Assembly (NCBI GenBank): GCA_030740295.1 | Contig: JASLXP010000929.1 | Location: 1-14,168, forward strand | Length of the DNA stretch: 14,168 nt | Reading direction: 5' to 3' | Source of the DNA: Planctomycetota bacterium | GTDB taxonomy: Bacteria; Planctomycetota; PUPC01; JACPCR01 | Shown: piece after piece, positions 7,118 to 14,168 of the stretch | Position numbering within the stretch: the stretch's first letter is position 1 | Layout: every line of letters begins with the position of its first letter | The notes under the pieces: generated by a model | What the model was told of the DNA's origin: nothing | The model's input: the letters and a program-made list of their open reading frames with translations, nothing else | The model's database searches: none | Made by a program: the position numbers and the translations under genes

Positions 7118-9712
7118 TCAGTCAAACAGCAACCAACCGCGGGACAGAAGATTTGCGTTTCCTTTGAAGCTTGGGAACCAGCTCGATATCTCGTCGTAAT
7201 CCTCTAAACGCCGGACTCCACGGACCACTCGAGTCTTCTGTTTGTTTCGAACAAGATTCACGTGCAGGGAGCCGGCGACAATGTACTCCCTTACCGCGGA
7301 AAGTGGCAGAGCCGCTTCAAGTTGCCAGCCGCCCTTTGTGGCTGAGGCTTTCACTTCGATCGGGCCGTTCCATCGAGTGTCTCCTTTCTTACGGTCAAAG
7401 ATCGTTCCTTCCACGTTCACAATGAACTGCATGTAGTTGTCGGGATTGGTTTCACCAGGACGATTGATCAGGATTTCAATCGAGTCATCCGTCCATACCC
7501 GTCCGTCACGAAGCCCGGCCGCGGCCCACAGCGCGTCTGACTGTCTGCAGTCAAAGCCGAACAAAAGTTTCTTGTCAGCCTGTATGATGCGCGCCTCGGT
7601 GCGGTACTTTGCCATTCCCCCTTTCCCGTATGCGGAATAGTCGCCCAGCACGTCTGCTTTCTGCCATGCTTCGTCCTCGAGTTTGCCATCCAGCACGGGG
7701 GCATTCTTGACTCGCTTAACTCGAGCGATGCAACTGCCAACATTCAGAGCGTCGAACATCAGCGCATTTCGGCCCGGCGACGCAGGCACCGAGGAGAACA
7801 GTCTCTGGACTTCTCGCAGAGCTACGTCGCGCGGCCGCAATTTGGGCCGCTCCCTCACTTGACGTAACACGTCGTCCAGCACGCGCCGGAAAAGCTTCGT
7901 TCGGGCCTCCGTATACGTGGCCTGCATTCTTACGCTCGCTTCGCCTGGGCTCTGGATCGTCATGTAAAGGTCGTTCACGGGCCCGTTGTTAAAAAGAAGT
8001 TCATAGTCATTGTCCGGCCCCGCAACGGCAGCCAGGATTCTGAGTGCGTCGACAGTCGTGCCCTTCTCTGTAGTGGTTTTCTGGGCCCTGACGCCCGCCC
8101 AATACCTGCGAATGAGAGCGGCGGATGCAGAGAATGCTCGTTTACTCATCAGGACGCGCTGCGCTACGAGATCATTGGGTGCTTGCTTGAGAGCGGCTCC
8201 GAGGGCGTCTGCGCATTCGGTGACCATACCCTCGGTAAAGAGCGACATCTGTTCCTCCTTCCGATGGAGAACTGGCACATGCTCCACGCGGCCCCACGCC
8301 CGTTCACTGATGTCAAAGTATTCGCGCATGGCCGGGGCACTTGCCCCATAGAAGCTCGTGAAGAACCGGTCTTTCCAGACCTTGACGTCGAGGTCTGGGT
8401 TCCAGAGGAGTCGCAATACCAGAGCATACTTGTAGACGTCCAGTCCCCAGTTCTGCTGGCCCGTTTCCAGGTAAGCGGCTCGGCAACCCTTCGAATATGC
8501 GTATTTGATCGTCTGTTCGATCCGCTTGTCGAAGATGAAGGGAACGAACATCCCTCCGCCATGGATGTACTCATAGACACCGAACTGGTGCGTGTTTTTT
8601 GCCACCTGATCTATCGGGTGTTTGATGTGCTCTGCCCAGAGCGCGTCCGTCGTGGCCCGTTCCGCCGCTATCGTGACAAATGGCATCACCATTGGATGGG
8701 CTTTCATTCCGTCCGGCGGTACGCCCGCGCTCGAGTAGCCCAGACAACCTAGAATCCGATCCGGATACTTCTTTGACACAATCTCGGCAAGGCGATTCGC
8801 GTAGGTGTAATACAGCTTTCCGCAGATGCCGAACTTATCCTCGCCATCCAGCCAAAGTGGTTTGCACGTCTCGCATTCGCAGTAGTTTCCTCCATCGTTG
8901 ACTGCAATAGAGACGGACAGGAGATCCGGTTGCTTGTCGAAAGCCTTCATGATCTCATTGGCGACAACCTTGATGCCATCCTCGTCAGTCATGCACGGTT
9001 GCCACGCGCTGTTAACGTTTTTCTTGAAGATGCGACGGATGCCATTCACATAAGAGAAGAACTCCGGGTGTGCCTGAGCGTGCTCGGTCTGCTTCAGTAA
9101 TCTCCACAGATTGTGATGGAAGCGCACCTGCGTGACGCGGTGATTGAAGGTCAGCCATTCGTACAGCCGTTCGTGCTCACGGCTGTTCCGAGCGGGAGTG
9201 TACATCAGCCGATGGAAGAATGGCGGGGTATGGGTGACGCTCACCTCGCCCAGCACAATCGGCGCTTTCAAAGTATAGACCGTGCCTGTCTCACCGGGGA
9301 TGTATTGCTCAACGCCGCAATAGATTCGGAGAAACTCGATGGCTGCGTTCTGTGAGCCCTGCCCGCCTTTCCCGGCGAGAATGATCTGGTCGCCCTTGGT
9401 CTCAATCACATAAGACTCCGCCCTTGGAAGCTTGTCCAGGCGATCACCATAGTGTTTCTGGACAAAGTCGGTACGGCCAATGTGCACGAGGATTGCGTTC
9501 GCGGGTGGCTCTCCCCGCTGGACGACAATGACCGGCCGACCGGCGGCCTTCTCCAGATGCTTCTTGAGGTATCTGGTGCCGTATGCCACGGGTCCTCCCC
9601 CCTTGCCACGCAGAATGGCAATTGGCCGTGCTGATGAAAGGTCCAACGCCTCGACGGTGGGCGTTAACGCGACAGCCAACATACAGAGACAAATAATGCT
9701 GCGCTTCCTCAT
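7118..9712 (-). CDS. Secreted DUF4838-type protein with C-terminal CBM9-like domain
   Basis: An 864-residue exported protein, probably acting on or binding glycans. A signal peptide (MRKRS, hydrophobic core, site after TVEA at residue 22) precedes an N-terminal alpha/beta region (about 25-150) resembling the accessory domain in front of GH20 and GH67 glycosidases. A central barrel-like region (about 160-450) matches DUF4838, with the typical NDGGNYCECETC at 272-283 and further Trp/Tyr-rich stretches. A helical section follows. The C-terminal domain (about 662-864) matches CBM9-like carbohydrate-binding modules: APVLDGKLEDEAW, then DDSIEILINRP, then GGWQLEAALPLSAV. DUF4838 proteins are commonly annotated as glycoside-hydrolase-like; I cannot assign catalytic residues or a substrate. 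ATG 9712 is preferred because AGGA (9721-9724) lies 8 bases upstream. The ATG three codons earlier (9721) touches the same purines and cannot be excluded. It may be co-transcribed with the small membrane protein and exporters downstream. Confidence 0.9.
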   Translation of the reverse strand: MRKRSIICLCMLAVALTPTVEALDLSSARPIAILRGKGGGPVAYGTRYLKKHLEKAAGRPVIVVQRGEPPANAILVHIGRTDFVQKHYGDRLDKLPRAESYVIETKGDQIILAGKGGQGSQNAAIEFLRIYCGVEQYIPGETGTVYTLKAPIVLGEVSVTHTPPFFHRLMYTPARNSREHERLYEWLTFNHRVTQVRFHHNLWRLLKQTEHAQAHPEFFSYVNGIRRIFKKNVNSAWQPCMTDEDGIKVVANEIMKAFDKQPDLLSVSIAVNDGGNYCECETCKPLWLDGEDKFGICGKLYYTYANRLAEIVSKKYPDRILGCLGYSSAGVPPDGMKAHPMVMPFVTIAAERATTDALWAEHIKHPIDQVAKNTHQFGVYEYIHGGGMFVPFIFDKRIEQTIKYAYSKGCRAAYLETGQQNWGLDVYKYALVLRLLWNPDLDVKVWKDRFFTSFYGASAPAMREYFDISERAWGRVEHVPVLHRKEEQMSLFTEGMVTECADALGAALKQAPNDLVAQRVLMSKRAFSASAALIRRYWAGVRAQKTTTEKGTTVDALRILAAVAGPDNDYELLFNNGPVNDLYMTIQSPGEASVRMQATYTEARTKLFRRVLDDVLRQVRERPKLRPRDVALREVQRLFSSVPASPGRNALMFDALNVGSCIARVKRVKNAPVLDGKLEDEAWQKADVLGDYSAYGKGGMAKYRTEARIIQADKKLLFGFDCRQSDALWAAAGLRDGRVWTDDSIEILINRPGETNPDNYMQFIVNVEGTIFDRKKGDTRWNGPIEVKASATKGGWQLEAALPLSAVREYIVAGSLHVNLVRNKQKTRVVRGVRRLEDYDEISSWFPSFKGNANLLSRGWLLFD

Positions 9713-9812
9713 AGGTGTCATCCTTGGCTTCAGTTACCTCAACACTGTATCGAAGGTATCGGCCGTCGGCTCTTTCGCTCGCCGCGTCATGATGAATGGT
9801 GGGACCACGCTT

Positions 9813-11783
9813 TCACGCATCACGCTCTGGAACTGTAAAATAGAACGTGCTTCCCTTGCCAGGATCAGACTCGACCCAGATCTCTCCGCCGTGGAGCTCG
9901 ACAATCTTCTTGCATAAGGCCAGGCCGATGCCGGTGCCCGGATACTCATCTGCCGTGTGCAGCCGCTGGAAGATGGCGAAAACGCGATCGGCAAATTTCG
10001 GTTCGATACCAATCCCATTGTCCTTGACGGAAAACAGCCATTCCCCTGTCTTCTTAATCGCTTCCACATGAACCTGCGGCGATTCATCACCGTGGAACTT
10101 GATGGCGTTTCCCACAAGGTTCTGAAAGAGCTGTCCCAGTTGCGAATGGTACCCGGTAACCTTTGGGAGGACGCCCCTTGTCACGACGGTGCCACATTCC
10201 TCGATGCTCGTTTTGAGACGGGCGAGGGCCTCATCCAGTGCTATAGAGCAATCGACCTTTTCGAACGGCTTCTCTTCTTTTCGAACGCGGGAAAAGGCCA
10301 GGATGTCATCGATGAGCTGGTTCATCCGCGCGGCGCCATCCAGGATGAGGCCGAGATACTGGTCTGCTTTGTCGTCGAGCTGCCCACGGTAATTCCTGGC
10401 CAGGATATCCGCGAAGTTTGATACGCTTCGCAGGGGGGCTTTCAGGTCGTGAGAGACTGCAAAAGCGAACTGGTCGAGTTCGCGGTTTGATCGGCCCAGT
10501 TCCTCGGCGGCCCGTCTCAGCTCGTCCTCTGCCTGTTTACGCTCGGTAATGTCGCGGGAAATGGTCGAGAAGCTTTCGATTTCCCCCGTGCTCGACTTGT
10601 GCGACAGGATGACCATGGATACCGGTATCTCTTGGCCATCGCGGGTAATAAACGCCAATTCGCCGGACCAGTCACCCTCGCGGGCGGCTTTTGGAAGCAA
10701 CTCTTCCTGCAACTGTTTCGCGGCCCAATCGGGGTGGTAGTCAGGTACAGTAGTGGCGGTGACATCATCCGGCTCGCCCAAGCCGACCATTTTCTTGCCC
10801 GCCGGATTTACGTAGAGCACTTTTCCATCCGTATCGGCGATTCCAACAAAGTCAGGCGTCGCTTCCAGCATGGCCGCGAGGCGCTGCCGGTCCTGCTCGT
10901 CACGCTTGCGATCCGTGATTTCAATGACCACCACGCCAACGGCCATGGGCTTTCCATCGACCCCCTTTATGGGGAAGAAGGAATCGATAAGCCAGTGAAT
11001 CTGATCGGGGTCCTTCGGCAACCTGATGCTGAATTCATGATGAAGGGCCGGTTCACCTGATTCAAATACTTCACGCAAGCGGGGCAAAAGATCCGGCGCG
11101 GCATCAGGCAAGACCTCCGCCAGGGGTCGTCCAAGATGGTCTTCCACGGGCAGACCATTGATTTCTGCAAGAGTCTTGTTGATCCTGAAGTAGCGAAAGT
11201 CGGGTCCTTCGAGAATGGCCACACCTGCCGGCATGTTAAGCAGAATCGTATCCAGGTATTCGTAACTGGACTGAAGTTCTTCCTGGGCCTGTTTGTGCTC
11301 GGTGATGTCGTGAAAAACGATGACGCCGCCCTTTGGATTTCCTGCCTCACCCTTCACGGGCCGCCCGGTGACACTGAGAAAGATGCCCTTCGGCTTGCGT
11401 GGATTACGTAGGTACATCTCTACCTGGTCGGTTTCCTCCCCCTGCAAAGCGCGGTAGAGAGGCAGTTCCTGCATCTGAAAGGGGGTTACGGTATCGGGGT
11501 GGAAGACGCCATATCTTTCCGCCCACTGATCGGGTGTCGTATCAGTGCTTCCGATTCCGGTCATTTCCCTCGCCGCCGGGTTGTACATCACGAATCTCCC
11601 ATTCTCGTCTGCCACAACCACCCCTTCGCCCAGGCTGTCGCAGACAGATTTCAAGAGCGCGTTTTTGCTTTGCAGGTCCTCTACATTCTGTCGCAGGTCC
11701 TTTTCCGTCTGGTCTCGCTCGGCGATTTCCGCCCGGAGAGCCGCGATGGCTTGCTCGAGATCTTTTGTATTTTCGCTTTCCAT
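9813..11783 (-). CDS. Soluble sensor histidine kinase with three PAS domains
   Basis: A 656-residue kinase without membrane segments, so a cytoplasmic sensor. An N-terminal coiled coil (about residues 5-45) leads into PAS1 (about 44-163), PAS2 (about 172-293) and PAS3 (about 298-415). Each ends in the usual DITE or EITD linker followed by a helical connector. The dimerisation/phosphoacceptor domain (about 436-503) has His445 in SHDLKAPLR. The ATPase domain (about 545-653) has the N-box NLVGNAIKF, DNGIGI (588-593) and GTGIGL (616-621). All catalytic motifs look intact. PAS domains can bind haem, flavin or small ligands; which one is not visible, and there is no obvious cysteine or histidine cofactor signature. 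No response regulator lies in the window, so it is an orphan here. The start is uncertain: ATG 11783 has no clear ribosome-binding site, and an in-frame GTG at 11792 is an alternative adding three residues. Confidence 0.92.
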   Translation of the reverse strand: MESENTKDLEQAIAALRAEIAERDQTEKDLRQNVEDLQSKNALLKSVCDSLGEGVVVADENGRFVMYNPAAREMTGIGSTDTTPDQWAERYGVFHPDTVTPFQMQELPLYRALQGEETDQVEMYLRNPRKPKGIFLSVTGRPVKGEAGNPKGGVIVFHDITEHKQAQEELQSSYEYLDTILLNMPAGVAILEGPDFRYFRINKTLAEINGLPVEDHLGRPLAEVLPDAAPDLLPRLREVFESGEPALHHEFSIRLPKDPDQIHWLIDSFFPIKGVDGKPMAVGVVVIEITDRKRDEQDRQRLAAMLEATPDFVGIADTDGKVLYVNPAGKKMVGLGEPDDVTATTVPDYHPDWAAKQLQEELLPKAAREGDWSGELAFITRDGQEIPVSMVILSHKSSTGEIESFSTISRDITERKQAEDELRRAAEELGRSNRELDQFAFAVSHDLKAPLRSVSNFADILARNYRGQLDDKADQYLGLILDGAARMNQLIDDILAFSRVRKEEKPFEKVDCSIALDEALARLKTSIEECGTVVTRGVLPKVTGYHSQLGQLFQNLVGNAIKFHGDESPQVHVEAIKKTGEWLFSVKDNGIGIEPKFADRVFAIFQRLHTADEYPGTGIGLALCKKIVELHGGEIWVESDPGKGSTFYFTVPERDA

Positions 11784-12092
11784 GGCTGGCACGAATTGAG
11801 GGACCCTGGCTAAGAATCAGTCTGCGTACTTAATTCCCATATAGCAGGGATCAGAAAATGCAGCAAAGCGCAGGCTGTAGCTGTTCTTCAGTCACATATC
11901 TGCTTGCCCTCTTGTTGGTAGCAGGACGCGCCCTTGACGGTCGGACAGAGCTTGTGCTTGTCATTCAAGAACTGGTCTGAGCCGGCAGCTCTCTCTCATC
12001 CACGTCGTCTCGGACTACCTGACCACTGTGGCGCAAATTGATCGGGACATGGGCCTGCCGTTGGCAAGCCCGGTCGGGCCTGCCGCGCCAAT
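11784..12092. other. Intergenic gap between the kinase gene and lpxA, with a possible coding remnant
   Basis: About 300 bp without a convincing gene. On the plus strand, a 40-codon frame runs from ATG 11858 to TGA 11980; it has GGGA 8 bases upstream and a signal-peptide-like run (TYLLALLLVAGRAL). In another plus frame, roughly 11933 to TAA 12094-12096, some 50 codons with GC-rich third positions read SLIHVVSDYLTTVAQIDRD and onward, but without a start codon. The two together could be a decayed gene broken by a frameshift, or chance. Next to the lpxA stop there is an imperfect GC-rich hairpin (arms TTGGC 12061-12065 and GCCAA 12087-12091, inner GCCC/GGGC), with no T-run after it on the minus strand. 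GGGCCTGCCG occurs twice, at 12051-12060 and 12076-12085. No RNA gene was recognised. Confidence 0.3.
11838..11866 (-). promoter_or_regulatory. Candidate promoter for the histidine kinase gene
   Basis: On the minus strand TTGCTG (11861-11866) and TATATG (11838-11843) are separated by 17 bases, and the -10 element is preceded by TG in the extended -10 position. The elements match the sigma-70 consensus only partly (3 of 6 and 4 of 6). The site would put a start roughly 40-50 bases before the kinase start codon. It is a pattern match only. Confidence 0.22.
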
Positions 12093-12896
12093 CTAATCGT
12101 TGCGGTGGGCTTCTCTGGCGCGGCCGAGTTTGCCGGCTTCGGCGGCAGCGATGAACTCTACGAGATATTGAAGCTCTTCGATTTCGAAATGAGCGGAATT
12201 CTTAATATCTTCGAGCGCGTGGGACATGATGCCGCCGTCTTTGTACAGCTTCCGCCATGCAAATTTGATGGCTTCCATGCTTTCTTCGCTGAGGCCCTTG
12301 CGCTTGAGGCCGACGGAGTTGACGGTGCGCACCCGGGCCGGGTTGCCCTCGACAAGCATGAAAGGCGGTACATCCTGGGCGATACGTGACATGCCGCCGA
12401 CGTATGAGTATTTGCCCACAGTGACGAAATGGTGCACTCCGATCATGCCGCCGAATGCGGCGCCTTCCTCTACCTTGACGTGCCCCCCAAGCGCGGCCCC
12501 GTTGGCAAGGATGGTGTTGCTCTCGATGAAACAATCATGGGCGATGTGGCAGTAGGCCATGATGAGATTCAGGTCTCCAATGGCGGTGATGCCACCGCCG
12601 ACTTCCGTGCCGGTGTTTGCGGTGACGTATTCTCTGAAGGTGTTGTTGTCGCCGATGATGAGCTGGGTGTCTTCGCCTCTGTATTTCAGGTCCTGAGGCG
12701 GGGTGCCGATGATGGCGCCCGGGTAAAACATGTTCTCACTGCCGATGGTGGTGTGCCCGGTGATGGTGACATGCTGGTGCACGACGTTTCCGGGCCCCAT
12801 GATGACTTGGTCGCCGATGGTCGCGTAAGGGCCGATTTCGACGTCCGAATCAACTTCTGCTGTGGGGCTGACAACCGCTGTGGGATGAATGGCCAT
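12093..12896 (-). CDS. lpxA: UDP-N-acetylglucosamine O-acyltransferase LpxA
   Basis: Cytoplasmic trimeric acyltransferase catalysing the first step of lipid A synthesis, transfer of a 3-hydroxyacyl chain from ACP to UDP-GlcNAc. The 267 residues (E. coli LpxA has 262) start with the typical MAIHPTAVV. Residues 1 to about 190 form the hexapeptide left-handed beta helix (many IG/VG turns, GTPPQDLKY at 64-72), followed by a helical C-terminal domain. The motif HIAHDC carries His120, equivalent to catalytic His125 of E. coli, plus His117. Gly168, equivalent to E. coli Gly173, is retained, which in that enzyme favours a long (C14) acyl chain. The usual NRGT- or HRGT-type motif reads NTGT here (Arg to Thr at 95). 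There is no Shine-Dalgarno sequence before the ATG (upstream reads CTTTACGCCCC). It lies 56 bp after the LpxC-FabZ gene; no lpxB or lpxD is present downstream in the window. Confidence 0.96.
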   Translation of the reverse strand: MAIHPTAVVSPTAEVDSDVEIGPYATIGDQVIMGPGNVVHQHVTITGHTTIGSENMFYPGAIIGTPPQDLKYRGEDTQLIIGDNNTFREYVTANTGTEVGGGITAIGDLNLIMAYCHIAHDCFIESNTILANGAALGGHVKVEEGAAFGGMIGVHHFVTVGKYSYVGGMSRIAQDVPPFMLVEGNPARVRTVNSVGLKRKGLSEESMEAIKFAWRKLYKDGGIMSHALEDIKNSAHFEIEELQYLVEFIAAAEAGKLGRAREAHRND

Positions 12897-12900
12897 GGGG

Positions 12901-12933
12901 CGTAAAGGTTAAAACGTAATGCGTAATTCGTAA
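12901..12933. repeat. CGTAA heptad repeat upstream of lpxA
   Basis: Four copies of CGTAA start at 12901, 12915, 12922 and 12929. The last three are spaced exactly 7 bases (CGTAATG, CGTAATT, CGTAAAA) and the first is two periods earlier. On the lpxA sense strand this reads as repeated TTACG in the leader immediately before the start codon. It could be a slipped-strand microsatellite, a dispersed short intergenic repeat or a regulator site. Confidence 0.6.
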
Positions 12934-12948
12934 AAGAGGGTTTCCCTC
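12932..12948 (-). terminator. Weak hairpin followed by T-run after lpxC-fabZ
   Basis: Four bases after the LpxC-FabZ stop codon, the minus strand reads GAGGG AAA CCCTC TTTT. This is a five-base-pair stem with a three-base loop followed by four T, the shape of a small intrinsic terminator or attenuator. The stem is short, so termination would be partial at best and lpxA could still be co-transcribed. Confidence 0.35.
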
Positions 12949-12952
12949 AAAT

Positions 12953-14168
12953 TCAGATGCTGTCCCTGTCTACAATCATGAAACGAATATTCGCTTCGGT
13001 AACAAGAGTTCCGTCAACTGTGCCGGTGGTTTTTACTTCACCACTCTTTTCTCGGATGCGAACGGCCACCGTTTCTATCACCAATTGATCCCCCGGAACG
13101 ACGGCGCGGCGCCACTTAACTTTGTCGGCCTGAAGGAGCATGATGACTTTGTTCTTGACCGCCAGACGGCTGGCGAGCATGAGCCCTGCCATCTGGGCCA
13201 TGGCTTCCAACTGCAGGACGCCGGGCATGACCGGCATCCCCGGGAAGTGGCCCTGGAAAAATGGCTCGTTGATGGTGACGTTTTTGATACCCACGGCCCT
13301 TTTACCCTCCTCGACCTCGACGACGCGATCGACGAGCAGAAAGGGGAAACGGTGGGGCAGGACGTCAGCAATCGCGCGGATATCCATCGCGATCTGGTTT
13401 TCCTTTTCTTCGGCTGCAGAAAGTTTTTTGGTGGCCGGGCGTTTCTCCACGAGCTGATTCTGAATGCGCTCGACCATCAGGCGGTTCAGATTGTGGCCGG
13501 ACTTGATGGCTACGATGTGGCAGTTGAGCTGGCCGCCGAGAATGAACAGATCACCGATCAGGTCCAGGATTTTGTGCCGGGCAAACTCGTTGGGGAAGCG
13601 GAGCTCATTTTCTATGACACCATCGTTCCCAACGACGAGGGTATTGGAGTAATTGGCGCCGCGGCCGAGCCCCATGGCCTGCAGTTTTTTCGCTTCGACT
13701 TCGGCGACAAATGTCCGCGCTGGCGCGATTTCAATGGCGAAGGTTTCCTCGCTGAGCTTGAGCGAATAGTGCTCCGATGCGTACGCGGGTAGCGAGTAAT
13801 CGATCTTGCCGTGGTCGCTCCACCATTGGAAGGTGTAGGAGATATTCAAGCCCTCTTCCGACGGGACTGCATACAATGAGAGTTCGCCGTCCTGGACAAA
13901 GATTGGCTCACTGAGATGAATCTGCTTGCGGGGCACGTCCTGGTGAACGCGGCCGGCTTTCTGAAGCAGATCGACGAACGGCTTTGCACTGCCGTCGCCG
14001 CCGGGGATTTCCGGGCCGTCAATCTCGATGTTCAGGTTATCAATGCCGAGGCCGGCGAGGGAGGAGAGCAGATGCTCGATAGTCTGCACTTCGGCATCGC
14101 CCATCATGACGCTTGTGCGGCGGAGCCGGGTATTGATGGTCTCAGGATTTGCGGGGATCCTTGGTTTG
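12953..14168 (-). CDS. LpxC-FabZ fusion (deacetylase plus hydroxyacyl-ACP dehydratase), N-terminus outside the window
   Basis: A bifunctional enzyme as known from Bacteroidota and other Gram-negative phyla. LpxC removes the acetyl group from UDP-3-O-acyl-GlcNAc, the committed lipid A step. FabZ dehydrates 3-hydroxyacyl-ACP in fatty acid synthesis. The frame stays open to the right edge, adding 20 residues before Met 14107; the sequence there ([21 protein letters not shown]) is internal LpxC, so roughly the first 40-60 residues are missing. Counted from Met 14107, the LpxC zinc and catalytic residues are Glu11 and His12 (TIEHL), His178 and Asp182 (HKILDLIGD) and His205 (SGHNLN). A charged linker at about 215-240 leads into FabZ (about 241-384), with [11 protein letters not shown], catalytic His287 in [11 protein letters not shown] and Glu301 in QLEAMAQ. 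Both activities look intact. lpxA follows 56 bp downstream, a common lipid A gene order. Confidence 0.96.
   Translation of the reverse strand, partial: KPRIPANPETINTRLRRTSVMMGDAEVQTIEHLLSSLAGLGIDNLNIEIDGPEIPGGDGSAKPFVDLLQKAGRVHQDVPRKQIHLSEPIFVQDGELSLYAVPSEEGLNISYTFQWWSDHGKIDYSLPAYASEHYSLKLSEETFAIEIAPARTFVAEVEAKKLQAMGLGRGANYSNTLVVGNDGVIENELRFPNEFARHKILDLIGDLFILGGQLNCHIVAIKSGHNLNRLMVERIQNQLVEKRPATKKLSAAEEKENQIAMDIRAIADVLPHRFPFLLVDRVVEVEEGKRAVGIKNVTINEPFFQGHFPGMPVMPGVLQLEAMAQMAGLMLASRLAVKNKVIMLLQADKVKWRRAVVPGDQLVIETVAVRIREKSGEVKTTGTVDGTLVTEANIRFMIVDRDSI

Noticed and set aside
9747..9761. Direct repeat GTATCG with 9-bp spacing between the kinase and DUF4838 genes
   Set aside because: Two six-base copies are expected often by chance, and no promoter is recognisable beside them.
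12061..12091. Intrinsic terminator after lpxA
   Set aside because: The hairpin is imperfect and GC-rich, and no T-run follows it on the minus strand, so it is described only as part of the intergenic gap.
12901..12933. CRISPR-like array
   Set aside because: The repeated unit is only five to seven bases with no spacers; this is a microsatellite-like repeat and no cas gene is present.

Overview
The window comes from a Gram-negative bacterium. It carries lipid A genes (an LpxC-FabZ fusion and LpxA), several proteins with signal peptides, and GC-rich third codon positions. The LpxC-FabZ fusion, a DUF4838/CBM9-type secreted protein and a secreted HEAT-repeat protein together suggest a member of the PVC group (Planctomycetota, Verrucomicrobiota, Lentisphaerota) or a neighbouring lineage such as Hydrogenedentota. 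This placement is inferred from gene families and not from a marker gene.

Layout. One gene on the plus strand (1-687) is the C-terminal end of a protein cut by the left edge. It converges, with a 22-bp gap, on seven consecutive minus-strand genes plus an eighth cut by the right edge. In the direction of minus-strand transcription these are: (1) the LpxC-FabZ fusion, missing its N-terminus (12953-14168); (2) lpxA (12093-12896); (3) a ~300-bp gap with no convincing gene; (4) a soluble triple-PAS histidine kinase (9813-11783); (5) a secreted DUF4838 protein with a C-terminal CBM9-like domain (7118-9712); (6) a small single-pass membrane protein (6659-7069); (7, 8) two half-size ABC exporters (4893-6662 and 3139-4896); and (9) a secreted HEAT-repeat protein (710-3055).

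How the genes work together. LpxA and LpxC catalyse the first two steps of lipid A synthesis, and FabZ works on the hydroxyacyl-ACP pool that LpxA draws from, so the right end is a housekeeping outer-membrane module. The small membrane protein and the two ABC exporters are joined by two successive ATGA start/stop overlaps. They are very likely translationally coupled and may form one export machine. The DUF4838 gene lies only 48 bp upstream and may share the transcript. The cargo is not identifiable; lipid, polysaccharide and peptide are all possible.

I saw no insertion sequence, CRISPR array, tRNA, rRNA or classical defence system. The best candidate for something undescribed is the coupled three-gene ABC cassette with its dedicated small membrane subunit. 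Secondary points are a long internal duplication in the HEAT protein, a heptad CGTAA repeat in front of lpxA, and a coding-like remnant in the 11.8-12.1 kb gap.
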